Below are positions 29,809 through 39,476 of a stretch of 64,000 nt of DNA, piece by piece. How positions within the stretch are numbered: position 1 is the first letter of the stretch; each line of letters begins with the position of its first letter. Location of the stretch: assembly GCF_000621585.1 (NCBI RefSeq), contig NZ_JHXY01000007.1, positions 171,875 through 235,874 on the forward strand, in the 5' to 3' direction. A program made the translations under genes and the position numbers. The DNA comes from [Eubacterium] cellulosolvens LD2006. Its GTDB lineage: Bacteria > Bacillota > Clostridia > Lachnospirales > Lachnospiraceae. The notes under the pieces are model-generated. The model saw only the letters and a program-made list of their open reading frames with translations, did no database searches and had not been told where the DNA came from.

Positions 29809-32800
29809 TTACGGGATCAGGTTGCCGGAGCTTACGTTTCCATCGAGGTCAAGTGCGGAGTATTTCACGCGTTTGCCCGGTTTTCTTGTAGGCTTCGGTG
29901 TCTGTGTAGGTTTCACCGTAGGCTTCGGTGTGGAAGTCGGCTTCTTTGTAGGTGTAGGTGTTGCTGTCGGTTTCTTTGTAGGAGCAACTGTCGGTTTTAC
30001 ACCGCCGTTTGCAGCTTTTACGAGAGCGTCAGCTACCTTCGGATACTCGAACTTCATGGTGTTTCTGTTGTAGATACCCATGCTGTTGTAGTAGTCCAGT
30101 CCTGTGGAGTAGTTCGGTGTGAATGTTCCACCGTTGTCCCACCAGAAGCATTTCACGCCGTATTTGCCGGTCTTGCTTACTACGTAGTCTACCCATGCCG
30201 CACGGTTGTCATCGTTCTTCTTGTTGCTGGCAGCGAACTCACCGACGATACAGGGAATTCCCTTCTCTGTGAATCTCTTGTAGAGCATCATGGCGAGTGT
30301 ATCTGCAGCGCTCTCTCCGCCGCAGGTTGTATAGTCCACATCCATGTTCTGCCCCTGATTCGGGTTCATGTCGAAGCAGTAGCCTGTAGGCTGATAGAAG
30401 TGAACCTGAGCGATGATCGCATTCTCTACGGTATCGTTCGGAATCTCGAAGGAGTTAAGTGCTCCTGCCTCTGTACATCCTGCGTAGGTGTTGCAGATCA
30501 GAGGACGGTCGCTGTTCTTTCCGCCGCTGGCGCGTACAACATCAACAAAGGCCTGGTTGTAGAGGTTGATAGCCTCACCTGCGTCAGCGCCCGGATAGTT
30601 CCAGCTGTTCTTCTCATCGAGCATCTCGTTGAAGCCCTCGAAGGCCAGCTTGTGATCGTAGTTCTTGAAAGTAGCGGCAATCTGTTTCCAGAGTGCTTTG
30701 AACTTCTTCTCGTTCTTTGCGTAGTTTGCAGTGGAAGCCTTAAGCCATCCCTGCTCACCGGTGTCGTGATGAACGTTTACGATACAGTACATATCATTGT
30801 CCATTACGTAATCAACAACTTCTTTGACACGAGCCATCCACGCCTCGTTTACTTTGTAGCCGTCGTTGTCGTCGATCTCATAATCCCAGGTTACCGGTAC
30901 ACGGACTGCGTTGAAGCCCTGTGCCTTGATATCATCGATCATGGCCTTTGTGGTCACCGGATTGCCCCAGCAGGTCTCGATGTCTGCAGGATTGTTGTGT
31001 CCTTTTGTCCTTGTGAAACGGTTTGTATCGTAGGCATCCAGGGTATTACCAAGGTTCCATCCGATCTTTACGCCGTTTGCCCACTCGCCGGCAATTCCCT
31101 TGAGGTTGATGTCTACGTCTTCCGAACCTCCGTTTGTGTAGATTCCGGAAACTTTTGTCACTGTCACACCTTCTTCGGAAGGCAGCGGTTTAACCGCGAT
31201 ATAATCAAGACCACTGAAGTCATCGCTTCCATAGGCCTTGGCGATCTGCTCTTTTGTGAATACTGCTGTTCCGTCTACAACATAGTACGGAGAGATCTGT
31301 GCCCAGATGTCCTTATCCCAGCGTGCGAAAATCAGAACAATATCCGCACCGCTGTAATCCACTTTGATCTCAAAATTCTTGTTCAGATCAAGCTTCATCG
31401 GCTCATACTTCGGCGAAATTTCGAATGCGCTGGGCCAGTCGTCGCCGCCCCAGGCTTTGAAATCCGCATGGTTGCTTCCGGAGAACAAAATGATTTCGCC
31501 GGAATCAGCTCCTGAAGTCGGATTCGGCTTCGTTGTAGGTTTTGTTGTAGGTTTGGTTGTGGGTTTCAGTGTTGCTGTCGGCTTCGGTGTGGAAGTCGGT
31601 TTCTTTGTCGGTGCAGTTGTGGGTTTTGCTCCGCCGTTTGCAGCGTTTACAAGGGCGTCAGCTACCTTCGGATACTCGAACTTCATGGTGTTTCTGTTGT
31701 AGATACCCATGCTGTTGTAGTAGTCCAGTCCTGTGGAGTAGTTCGGTGTGAAGGTACCGCCGTTGTCCCACCAGAAGCATTTCACGCCGTATGTACCGGT
31801 TTTTCTTACTACGTAGTCAACCCACTCTGCACGGTTATCATCGTTCTTCTTGTTGCTGGCAGCGAACTCACCGACGATACAGGGAATTCCCTTCTCTGTG
31901 AATCTCTTGTAGAGCATCATGGCGAGTGTATCAGCTGCGCTCTCTCCGCCGCAGGTCTTGTAGTCCACATCCATGTTCTGCCCCTGATTCGGATTCATGT
32001 CGAAGCAGTAGCCTGTGGGCTGATAGAAATGTACCTGAGCGATGATCGCGTTATCAACCGTATCATTCGGAATCTTGAAAGAATTAAGTGCTCCGGCCTC
32101 TGTGCATCCTGCGTAAGTGTTGCAGATCAGAGGACGTTTGCCGTTCTTTCCGCCGCTGGCACGTACAACGTCTACAAATGCCTGGTTGTAGAGGTTGATG
32201 GCATCACCTGCGTCAGTTCCCGGATAGTTCCAGCTGTTCTTCTCGTCGAGCATCTCATTGAAGCCCTCGAAAGCCAGCTTGTTGTCATAGTTTTTGAACT
32301 CGGCTGCGATCTGTTTCCAGAGAGCTTTGAACTTTTTCACGTTCTTGTTGTAGTTTGCAGTGGAAGCTTTGAGCCATCCCTGCTCACCGGTGTCATGATG
32401 AACGTTCAGGATACAGTACAGATCGTTGTCCATAACGTAGTCTACTACTTCTTTGACACGAGCCATCCACGCCTCGTTCACTTTGTAGCCGTCGTTGTCA
32501 TCGATCTCGAAATCCCAGGTAACCGGTACACGGACTGCGTTGAAGCCCTGTGCCTTGATGTCATCGATCATGGCCTTTGTGGTCACCGGGTTACCCCAGC
32601 AGGTCTCGATATCTGCAGGATTGTTGTGTCCTTTTGTCTTTGTGAAGCGGTTTGTATCGTATGCATCCAGGGTGTTACCGAGGTTCCATCCGATTTTTAC
32701 GCCGTCTGCCCACTCACCGGCAATTCCCTTGAGATTGATGTCTACATCATCAGAGCTTCCGCTTGTGTAGGATGCAACAATTTTTGTCACTGTCATACCA

Positions 32801-33255
32801 TCTGCGGAGGGTAAGGGTTTTACGCCGATGTAATCCAGATCGCTGAAGTCATCGCTTCCGTACGCTTTTGCGATCTGTTCTTTTGTGAATACTGCAGTTC
32901 CGTCAACTACATAGTACGGAGAGATCTGTGCCCAGATCTGCGGTTTAGAGCCATGCTCCCAACGCGCAAAGATCAGAACAATATCAGCGCCGCTGTAGTC
33001 CACCTTGATCTCGAAATTCTTGTTGAGATCAAAGGGCATTGCCTGATACGGCGGCTGAAGCTCGTAAGCGCTCGGCCAGTCCGTACCGCCCCAGTCTGTA
33101 AATTCCACATGTTTGCTGCCGGAGAAAAGAACAATATCCCCGGATGCAGCCTCAGTGCCCTGAGCGGTTGCCGGCAACAAGGTAAATACCATGACCAGCA
33201 TCATTGCGATGACTGCGAATCTACGCAGCACATCTTTCAACCAGTTTCCTTTCAT
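29809..33255 (-). CDS. cel5A: Cel5A, duplicated CBM65-GH5 endoglucanase
   Basis: This secreted 1148-residue enzyme runs signal peptide (1-32), CBM (about 33-160), GH5 (165-525), Pro/Thr linker (540-585), CBM (585-695), GH5 (708-1080), linker and a 21-residue tail. Each GH5 copy keeps GWNLGNTLDA, the acid/base Glu in EGFNEMLDE and the nucleophile in CIVGEFAAS, so both should be active on beta-1,4-glucans. Length and layout agree with what I recall of Cel5A from [Eubacterium] cellulosolvens, whose binding modules defined CBM65 (xyloglucan-preferring). The two halves are almost identical, a recent duplication. The start at 33255 follows GGGGGA. The tail KRVKYSALDLDGN... recurs in the xylanase at 48720. 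Confidence 0.95.
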   Translation of the reverse strand: MKGNWLKDVLRRFAVIAMMLVMVFTLLPATAQGTEAASGDIVLFSGSKHVEFTDWGGTDWPSAYELQPPYQAMPFDLNKNFEIKVDYSGADIVLIFARWEHGSKPQIWAQISPYYVVDGTAVFTKEQIAKAYGSDDFSDLDYIGVKPLPSADGMTVTKIVASYTSGSSDDVDINLKGIAGEWADGVKIGWNLGNTLDAYDTNRFTKTKGHNNPADIETCWGNPVTTKAMIDDIKAQGFNAVRVPVTWDFEIDDNDGYKVNEAWMARVKEVVDYVMDNDLYCILNVHHDTGEQGWLKASTANYNKNVKKFKALWKQIAAEFKNYDNKLAFEGFNEMLDEKNSWNYPGTDAGDAINLYNQAFVDVVRASGGKNGKRPLICNTYAGCTEAGALNSFKIPNDTVDNAIIAQVHFYQPTGYCFDMNPNQGQNMDVDYKTCGGESAADTLAMMLYKRFTEKGIPCIVGEFAASNKKNDDNRAEWVDYVVRKTGTYGVKCFWWDNGGTFTPNYSTGLDYYNSMGIYNRNTMKFEYPKVADALVNAANGGAKPTTAPTKKPTSTPKPTATLKPTTKPTTKPTTKPNPTSGADSGEIILFSGSNHADFKAWGGDDWPSAFEISPKYEPMKLDLNKNFEIKVDYSGADIVLIFARWDKDIWAQISPYYVVDGTAVFTKEQIAKAYGSDDFSGLDYIAVKPLPSEEGVTVTKVSGIYTNGGSEDVDINLKGIAGEWANGVKIGWNLGNTLDAYDTNRFTRTKGHNNPADIETCWGNPVTTKAMIDDIKAQGFNAVRVPVTWDYEIDDNDGYKVNEAWMARVKEVVDYVMDNDMYCIVNVHHDTGEQGWLKASTANYAKNEKKFKALWKQIAATFKNYDHKLAFEGFNEMLDEKNSWNYPGADAGEAINLYNQAFVDVVRASGGKNSDRPLICNTYAGCTEAGALNSFEIPNDTVENAIIAQVHFYQPTGYCFDMNPNQGQNMDVDYTTCGGESAADTLAMMLYKRFTEKGIPCIVGEFAASNKKNDDNRAAWVDYVVSKTGKYGVKCFWWDNGGTFTPNYSTGLDYYNSMGIYNRNTMKFEYPKVADALVKAANGGVKPTVAPTKKPTATPTPTKKPTSTPKPTVKPTQTPKPTRKPGKRVKYSALDLDGNVSSGNLIP

Positions 33256-33364
33256 AAAAAATCCCCCATTTGTATTTTTTAGAGCACTGAAACAAAGCCT
33301 GCAAACATCATATTTCCCAACGCTCAGATGCGCATACTTCACCCATTGCCCTAGAATATTTACA

Positions 33365-33393
33365 ATTATATCAACGGTTTTTGACTGACGCAA
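33365..33393 (-). promoter_or_regulatory. Candidate cel5A promoter
   Basis: The minus strand reads TTGCGT, 17 bases, then a perfect TATAAT, about 105 bases upstream of the start codon. Confidence 0.5.
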
Positions 33394-33504
33394 TCGTTTT
33401 CGACGCGAAATTGTCTATTTTCTTTTCGTAATTGTCACGATTTTCCATACACTTTTAGTGCCGAATTGTTCGTCGAATCTATACAAAACGAAAGAAATAA
33501 AAAA

Positions 33505-33543
33505 GGGCTGCCGTGGCTGAATTTCCCTTCAGACGCGGCAACC
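33505..33543 (-). terminator. Terminator of the double GDPD-like gene
   Basis: On the minus strand GGGTTGCCGCG pairs with CACGGCAGCCC, with an inner CTGAA/TTCAG extension, followed by TTTTTTATTTC. It lies 190 bases past the stop codon at 33736. The intervening stretch shows no gene. Confidence 0.85.
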
Positions 33544-33735
33544 CGTGTAAACACTGTATAATTTCGTAAATTTTCGTTTGATTGCAGACAATTTACTGTG
33601 CAGATTATTTTCCGTCACATTTCACAAACTGTCTGATCCCACTGCGTTTCCGTTTTCTCGAAGCCCTGAAAGCAAACACCGCAAGGGCGTCATCGGTTCC
33701 TGTATTCTATCTGTTTTTCTTCACCATTTCCTATT

Positions 33736-36700
33736 TTAGTACGAGAGAATATCTCTCACCGTCCCTGCATTGAAACTACAGAAGTAATCGCAGTATTTCC
33801 GGAAGTGCTCAACATCGCCCTTCTTTGTTGTCTCGGTCAGAATGATATCAAAGCCAAGATCCTTCAGTCCTTCAAAATAGGCGTCATCCGATTTCTTTTC
33901 CGGATTAACGGCAAGGAGCATAGGTGTCTCTTTTGCCTGCTGACGAAGTATCTCATACTTTCCGCTTCCTTCCCGAAGATTCTTCAGCGCAATCGGGCTT
34001 ATGGACTGGAAAAGAACCGGGATATCTTTCGACACCTCGCGAATCGCCTTGATTGTATTGATATCATCACTGGCAAGAATCACATGATCCTTCAGGTAAT
34101 CCGATGCCATCACTTTTTGTGCTATGGCCGTCGCATTCTCTGAACTTACGGTGTTCTTCAGATCCACGAACGCAGTGTAACCACAATCTTCCGCCTGCGC
34201 CAGTGCCTCATCCAGAGAAGGAATCTTTGTGCCGTCTTTCCAGAATTTCGTGTTCTGAATCTCTTCCCAGGTCATTTCACTGAGGTTGTGCACTTCCTTG
34301 TTCACATCTGTTTTCTGCTCGCTGTGACTCATGAAAGGAACTCCGTCTTTGGAAACGCAGACATCCATCTCCGAGCCGTCATAGCCCAGAATCCACGCCC
34401 AACGGTAGGCCTCCAGGGTATTCATATGGAAGGTATCATTCGCATAATAGCCCATGTGAGCCAGACTCTTCATACCATCCAGCGGTTTCTGCAATGGCTC
34501 CGTGAAGCTGTCCACGTAAGCAAATTTCACTGCCTTCTTCGCTTCCTCCAAGTTCCAGGTGACATCTGCACTGATCGGAAGAACCGCAATACGGTAATAA
34601 CCGTTGTCTCCCGGACAGATGGACACTGTCGCCGTATCATAATCGATAAAGCCGTCATAAGACGCCTTTCCTTCTTTGTTGACCCTGTAGCGGCAGACAC
34701 GAACCTTATACTTGTCCGGTGACGAGTTCACCACAACCGCTGCTTTCTCCAGAACCAGATTAGCAGTTCGCATCGCTGTAGCCGAAGCCGTCTTTTTTCC
34801 TGTTTCAAACGAGATGGATCCTTCATTCCAGTCCGGATTCAGGAAATCCTTGTGTTTCTCCTCAATCATTTTTGCAATGTTTGCGCCGGCTGCATCCCTG
34901 ACGTCATCTCCTCTGTTATAGGAAAAACCAGGGGTAAGTTCTGTCTCGCCTTTCCGTTTTCTTTCTACTTCCAGTCCGTAAGCTACCGTTCCGGCTTTTG
35001 GACTACAGTAGTAATCACAGTATTTTATAAAATGCGCCAGATCTCCACTCCTGCTTGTATCGGTCATGATGAGAGTGAAACCCATTTCCTTCAGAGCTTC
35101 ATAATAGGTTTCATCCGCATTTTTATTCGGTCTGAGAGCTATCAGTGTTTCACCCGTAGAGGCAAGCAGTTTTTTAATCGTTTTTGTATCACCGGTCGTA
35201 CCTGTACGGAACGACACAAGATCAAGCGGCTCCTGTAACTGTATCATCACCGGAGAATTCGGATCTTCCTTCCTGATAGCAACAAGATGAGATAGATTGG
35301 TGGAGGCAAATATAACATGATTTTTCAGCTTCTCGGAAGCGGCTACCCTACGCGCGATCTCTACCGCCTGTTCCGTTGACACTGAGTCCTTCAGGTCAAG
35401 TAACACCATGTATCCGCACTCTTCCGCCTGCTCCAGAGCCTCGTCCAGAGAGGGGATCACTGTCCCGTCATTCCAGAATGTGGTGTTGCGGATATCCGCC
35501 CAATCCATTTTGGTAAGCGCGTATTCCTTTTTATCTGTTCCCTCCAGCTTCGTATCATGACAGATGAAAGGCACTCCGTCCCTGGATACATTGACATCCA
35601 TCTCCGAGCCGTCATACCCGAGGATCCACGCCCAACGAAAAGCCTCCAGGGTATTAACATGAAAAGTATCATTTGTATAATAACCCATGTGTGCGAGACT
35701 CTTCACCCCGTCCTGAGGCACTTGAAGAGGGTTTGTGAAGCTATCGACATAAGCCATCTTTACTGTCTTTTTTGCATCCGCCTCACTCCATGTGTCATCA
35801 GTCCCCAGGGGAATAATGGAAAAACGATACCAGCAATCGTTTTCCGGCTTTATAGCCGCTGTAGCAATCTGCAAATCTGAGAATCTGTCAAAGCTCATCT
35901 TGCCATCTGCGTCCACCCTGTAACGGCAGACACGCACCTTGTACTTGTCCGGCGCCGAATTTAACACGATCACTTTGCCCTTCAGCTTCTGATATGAGGT
36001 TCGGATCGCTGTGGCCGAACTTATTCTTTTCCCGTTCGTATAGGAAATAGATCCGGCCGTCCATACCGGATTCAGAAAATCCTTGTGAGTTTCAATCACC
36101 ATCTGCGCATAATCCGCAGGGCTGCTCTTCGCCAGATTTCTCCCCCTGTCATAGGTATATCTGGGTCTAATTGTCGCTGTGGGATTCGGAGAAACCGAGG
36201 GATCCTTGCTCGGCTCCGGTGTCTCTGCACTCGGCTCCGGTGTCGCTGCACTCGGCTCCGGTGTCTCTGCACTCGGCTCCGGCGTTACTGCACTCGGCTC
36301 CGGTGTCTCTGCACTCGGCTCCGGCGTTACTGCACTCGGCTCCGGTGTCTCTGTGGTTGCAGGCTCTTTCTGGCTGCGATCCGGATCTACGCCGTACCAG
36401 GCAATTCCCTCATCTTGCCAGCCGACGCTCACGAGATAATCTGCCTCCTGACGCGAAGGAGTATAATGATGAGCTCCGGACACAAGAAGCGGGCAGGATC
36501 TGCGGTAAAGAGGAACTCCCTTCCCGTCATCGGAGTACCAGCCGATGCCCTCGCTGATCCAGCCGTATTGTTTCACCAGAACGTCTCTCTCATACTCGCT
36601 GGTAGTGTAATGGTGATCCATCAGCGAAACATTGTAGAGTCTGTATACCGGCGTTGAAGATTTCTCCGGTGCATACCAGCCGACGCCCTCATCAATCCAT

Positions 36701-36963
36701 CCCCTGGTCTTCAGCACATCTCTCTCATGCTCGGAATCTGTGTAAAAATGCTCCATAGTCGACTTGTTGAACAAGCGGTACATGGGTTTCACTTTAACTT
36801 CTTCTTTTGCTTCTCCCTGTACTTCTTCTACCTCTACATCCACATCACTCTCCGCTGCCGTCCGCGCAAGTTCCATCTTCGGGACCGCCGCCTCTACCGA
36901 AAGCGCCTGCGAACAAATCAGTGCGCCTGCGATAAGTATTGCATGAACCTTTTTCCTCTTCAC
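33736..36963 (-). CDS. Secreted protein: DUF5648-type repeats plus two GDPD-like units
   Basis: This 1075-residue exported protein has a signal peptide (1-25) and three YRL-type repeats (about 60-190). Examples are MYRLFNKSTMEHFYTDSEHE, VYRLYNVSLMDHHYTTSEYE and a third with GAHHYT, resembling DUF5648. A TPEPSA linker covers about 199-264. Two units of about 370 residues follow, each a beta-rich domain and then a GDPD-like domain starting SLAHMGYY (near 424 and 834). The GDPD signature is kept (NTLEAFRWAW, GSEMDVNVSRDG, CHD) except that the Arg after the first His is Met. The second unit also loses Asp in its HD pair (SHSEQ). The start is GTG with GGAGG upstream. Likely cell-surface; catalytic activity is doubtful and substrate unknown. 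Confidence 0.75.
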   Translation of the reverse strand: MKRKKVHAILIAGALICSQALSVEAAVPKMELARTAAESDVDVEVEEVQGEAKEEVKVKPMYRLFNKSTMEHFYTDSEHERDVLKTRGWIDEGVGWYAPEKSSTPVYRLYNVSLMDHHYTTSEYERDVLVKQYGWISEGIGWYSDDGKGVPLYRRSCPLLVSGAHHYTPSRQEADYLVSVGWQDEGIAWYGVDPDRSQKEPATTETPEPSAVTPEPSAETPEPSAVTPEPSAETPEPSAATPEPSAETPEPSKDPSVSPNPTATIRPRYTYDRGRNLAKSSPADYAQMVIETHKDFLNPVWTAGSISYTNGKRISSATAIRTSYQKLKGKVIVLNSAPDKYKVRVCRYRVDADGKMSFDRFSDLQIATAAIKPENDCWYRFSIIPLGTDDTWSEADAKKTVKMAYVDSFTNPLQVPQDGVKSLAHMGYYTNDTFHVNTLEAFRWAWILGYDGSEMDVNVSRDGVPFICHDTKLEGTDKKEYALTKMDWADIRNTTFWNDGTVIPSLDEALEQAEECGYMVLLDLKDSVSTEQAVEIARRVAASEKLKNHVIFASTNLSHLVAIRKEDPNSPVMIQLQEPLDLVSFRTGTTGDTKTIKKLLASTGETLIALRPNKNADETYYEALKEMGFTLIMTDTSRSGDLAHFIKYCDYYCSPKAGTVAYGLEVERKRKGETELTPGFSYNRGDDVRDAAGANIAKMIEEKHKDFLNPDWNEGSISFETGKKTASATAMRTANLVLEKAAVVVNSSPDKYKVRVCRYRVNKEGKASYDGFIDYDTATVSICPGDNGYYRIAVLPISADVTWNLEEAKKAVKFAYVDSFTEPLQKPLDGMKSLAHMGYYANDTFHMNTLEAYRWAWILGYDGSEMDVCVSKDGVPFMSHSEQKTDVNKEVHNLSEMTWEEIQNTKFWKDGTKIPSLDEALAQAEDCGYTAFVDLKNTVSSENATAIAQKVMASDYLKDHVILASDDINTIKAIREVSKDIPVLFQSISPIALKNLREGSGKYEILRQQAKETPMLLAVNPEKKSDDAYFEGLKDLGFDIILTETTKKGDVEHFRKYCDYFCSFNAGTVRDILSY
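36210..36353 (-). repeat. 24-bp minisatellite encoding the TPEPSA linker
   Basis: About six tandem copies of a 24-base unit (CTCGGCTCCGGTGTCTCTGCA and variants with GGCGTTAC) encode TPEPSAET/TPEPSAVT. Copy number should vary between strains by slippage without breaking the frame. Confidence 0.8.
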
Positions 36964-37116
36964 AAAAAACCTCCATAAACATCATTATTCTTTGTTACGC
37001 TTCCCCTTTTCCCGCAACGCCTTATACGTCGCAGGGAAAATACATACTTTAAAATCTTACATCATTGCAATCTTCAAAAAGTCACAACGACCGCTGTACG
37101 TCCGTTTTTTCAAAAA

Positions 37117-37155
37117 AATCGGGCGGAAACAGCAAATTGCCGCTCCAGCCCGATT
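37117..37155 (-). terminator. Terminator after the single GDPD-like gene and its vestigial tail
   Basis: The 8-bp arms AATCGGGC and GCCCGATT, with partial inner pairing, are followed by TTTTTTT on the minus strand. It starts 18 bases past the stop codon of the vestigial tail, not of the gene at 37239. Confidence 0.85.
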
Positions 37156-37172
37156 TCCACCTTGTTGAATTC

Positions 37173-37238
37173 TTACAATTTACGCTTGATCATCGCGTAG
37201 GTACCCAGTTTTTTTGTTTTCTCTGACATTCGTTTCAT
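37173..37238 (-). pseudogene. Vestigial 21-codon 3' end of a GDPD-like gene
   Basis: Directly after the stop codon of the gene at 37239 a frame starts with ATG and reads MKRMSEKTKKLGTYAMIKRK and one more residue. Its last ten residues, GTYAMIKRKL, match the C-terminus of the neighbouring GDPD-like protein (VGTYAMIKRKF at 39473). It is followed at once by a strong terminator. It has no ribosome-binding site beyond GGAGGGTGAGTAG overlapping the previous stop, so it could be translated by coupling, but I favour a leftover of a deleted second unit. Confidence 0.6.
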
Positions 37239-39224
37239 CTACTCACCCTCCATTCCATAGGCAGCTGTCCCTGTCTGCGGGCTACAGTAGTAATTACAGT
37301 ATTTCGCGAAATGTTTCAGGTCTCCACTCATTTTTGTGTCCGTAATCATGAGGGTAAAACCCATTTCTCTCAATGCTTCATAATACGCGTCATCTGCATT
37401 TTTATCAGGCCTTAAGGCAACTATAGTCTCTGCCTGATATTCAAGCAGTTTTTTTATTTTCTTCATATTATCGTTACTGCCCGCGCGCAACGCCTCCAGA
37501 TCGAGGGAGTCCTTGGTCTGTATCATAACAGGCATATCCGGTGCTTCCTTCCGGATGGCCGCGAGATGTGCCAGATTGGTGGAAGCAAAAATTGTATGCG
37601 CCTTCAGGGTGCCGGATTCATTTACTTTACGGGCGATCTCAACTGCCTTTTCCGTTGTCACCGTCCCCTTCAAATCTAGAAGCAACATGTATCCGTACTT
37701 CTCCGCCTGCGCCAGCACCTCATCCAGAGAAGGAACAACCGTGCCGTCTTTCCAGAATTTGGTATTCCGGATTTCCTCCCAGGTCATCTCTTTGAAGTTA
37801 TATTTAACCTTATCCACACCTGTTTTCGACGGATCGTGACAGATGTAGGGAACCCCGTCTTTTGACACATTGACATCTATCTCCGAGCCGTCATAGCCAA
37901 GGATCCAGGCCCAGCGGAAGGCCTCGAGCGTGTTCATATGCATGGCGTCATTCGCGTAGTATCCCATATGAGCCAGACTGATGATTCCCTCCGGTTCCCG
38001 AAGCTGTCCCCGGAAGCTATCGAGATAAGCCGCCTTCACAGATGCCGCCGCTTCTTTCTCATTCCACGCAACACCCGCATCCGCAGGATAAATGGCCAGA
38101 CGGTACTTGTATCCGGTTTCCCCGCGGAAACTTGCCATCGCTTTCGTTTTGCCCATATTCGTAATATAAGCGCCATCCGATGTGTAGCTGTAGATTTCCG
38201 TCTTGTATTTCGAGGGAAGGGCGTTCAAGAGAACCACAAGTCCGTTCAATTCCAGGAGTTCTGCAGAGCGAAGCGCTGCGGCTGACTTTTTCTTTGTTCC
38301 ATTACTGCTGTTGATCGCGCCTGCCTCAAGCTTCAGATCAAGAAAGTCCTTATGTGTATTGAGCACCATCTGCGCATAATCCCCGGCGCTGATCAGTGAC
38401 AGATCTATGCCTCTGTTGAAGGCAAATCCCGGGGTTACTGTCACACCGGTCTCCGGTGTATCGACGCCAGTCTCCGCAGTTGCTTCGCCCGGCGCCGGTG
38501 TTGTTGCACTCTGATCCAAAGTCGTCGCACTCTGACTCGGGTTCGTTGTACTCTGACTCGGGTTCGTTGTACTCTGACTCGGGTTCGATGCACTCTGCCC
38601 CGGAGTCGCTGTGGCTGCCTGTTCCTTCTGATTATCCTCCGGATTCACACCGTACCAGGCGATTCCCTCATCCATCCAGCCGACGCTCACGAGATAATCG
38701 GCTTCCCGGCGCGCTGTCGTATAATGATGAGCACCGGACACAAGAAGGGAACAGTATCTCCGGTAGAGGGGCACCTCCTTCCCGTCATCCGAATACCAGC
38801 CGATTCCCTCACTGATCCAGCCATAGTTTTTTACAAGGGTATCTCTCTCGTACACGCTGGTGGTATAATGATGATCCATCAGCGATGTATTGTATAGTCT
38901 GTAAACCGGAGTTTTCGATTTCTCCGGCGCATACCAGCCGATACCCTCATCGATCCAGCCTCTGGTTTTCAGTACGTCTCTCTCATGCTCAGAATCTGTG
39001 TAAAAATGCTCCATGGTCACCTTGCTGAACAAGCGATACATGGGTTTTACCTTCATCTCTTCTTGTAGTACTTCTTTTGTACCTTCCCCCACATTTACAT
39101 CCACACCACTCTCCGCTGCCGTCCGCATAAGCTCCTTCTTCGGGACCGCGGCTTCTACCGAAAGCGCAAGGAAACAAATCAGCGCCCCCACGGTAAGCAT
39201 TACATGAACCTTTTTTCTTTTCAC
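37239..39224 (-). CDS. Secreted protein: DUF5648-type repeats plus one GDPD-like unit
   Basis: This 661-residue paralogue of the protein at 33736 has a signal peptide (1-25), three YRL/HHYT repeats (about 58-190), a NPSQSTT linker and one unit ending in a GDPD-like domain (from about 416, SLAHMGYYANDAMHMNTLEA, GSEIDVNVSKDG, CHDPSK). Again the first catalytic His is followed by Met instead of Arg, while both His residues and Glu-x-Asp remain. It stops at YGMEGE, exactly where the longer paralogue runs from its first unit into its second. The start is GTG with GGAGG. It is probably exported and surface-associated. Confidence 0.75.
   Translation of the reverse strand: MKRKKVHVMLTVGALICFLALSVEAAVPKKELMRTAAESGVDVNVGEGTKEVLQEEMKVKPMYRLFSKVTMEHFYTDSEHERDVLKTRGWIDEGIGWYAPEKSKTPVYRLYNTSLMDHHYTTSVYERDTLVKNYGWISEGIGWYSDDGKEVPLYRRYCSLLVSGAHHYTTARREADYLVSVGWMDEGIAWYGVNPEDNQKEQAATATPGQSASNPSQSTTNPSQSTTNPSQSATTLDQSATTPAPGEATAETGVDTPETGVTVTPGFAFNRGIDLSLISAGDYAQMVLNTHKDFLDLKLEAGAINSSNGTKKKSAAALRSAELLELNGLVVLLNALPSKYKTEIYSYTSDGAYITNMGKTKAMASFRGETGYKYRLAIYPADAGVAWNEKEAAASVKAAYLDSFRGQLREPEGIISLAHMGYYANDAMHMNTLEAFRWAWILGYDGSEIDVNVSKDGVPYICHDPSKTGVDKVKYNFKEMTWEEIRNTKFWKDGTVVPSLDEVLAQAEKYGYMLLLDLKGTVTTEKAVEIARKVNESGTLKAHTIFASTNLAHLAAIRKEAPDMPVMIQTKDSLDLEALRAGSNDNMKKIKKLLEYQAETIVALRPDKNADDAYYEALREMGFTLMITDTKMSGDLKHFAKYCNYYCSPQTGTAAYGMEGE
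38509..38600 (-). repeat. 24-bp repeats encoding the NPSQSTT linker
   Basis: Three nearly perfect copies of a 24-base unit (ACTCTGACTCGGGTTCGTTG) plus two diverged ones encode the spacer between the N-terminal repeats and the GDPD-like unit. The unit length equals that of the neighbouring paralogue but the sequence is unrelated. Confidence 0.7.
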
Positions 39225-39376
39225 AAAAATGCCTCCAATTTCAATGGATCACTGGTGGATTTGAAATGTTGCATGGAATTGCGCATACTTTTTCGATTTA
39301 TATCACATTTATTGTATTCTAAATATTTTGATAAAGCAATCATACTGAACAAAAAGAATTGTGACCGCGAGACAAA

Positions 39377-39420
39377 AAGGCACTGAATCCCCTGCTTCTC
39401 GTCAGGGCATCCAGTGCCTT
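39377..39420 (-). terminator. Terminator of the anchored GDPD-like gene
   Basis: The perfect 9-bp outer arms AAGGCACTG and CAGTGCCTT have an inner CCCTG/CAGGG stem and are followed by TTTTTG on the minus strand. It lies about 50 bases past the stop codon. Confidence 0.85.
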
Positions 39421-39442
39421 TTATCAATCATATCTTTTTCCT

Positions 39443-39476
39443 ATTATATGGTTGTTTAGATTATATGGTTGTTTAG
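39443..39476. repeat. Perfect 17-bp tandem duplication at a stop codon
   Basis: ATTATATGGTTGTTTAG occurs twice without a gap. The stop codon of the gene ending at 39473 lies inside the second copy, so the duplication did not change the protein. It looks like a replication-slippage product. Confidence 0.8.

Noticed and set aside
29800..29830. Frameshifted dockerin after Cel5A
   Set aside because: None of the three frames past the stop codon continues a dockerin, and the xylanase ends the same way, so the short tail appears to be real.
29734..31515. Long plus-strand frames (about 590 codons) antisense to cel5A, and similar ones antisense to the GH48, GH10 and beta-helix genes
   Set aside because: They mirror the codon pattern of the real genes, are Cys/Val-rich, lack ribosome-binding sites and match no family.
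36210..36353. Possible CRISPR array (regular 24-bp units)
   Set aside because: No spacers. The units are direct tandem repeats in frame with the coding sequence and encode a linker.
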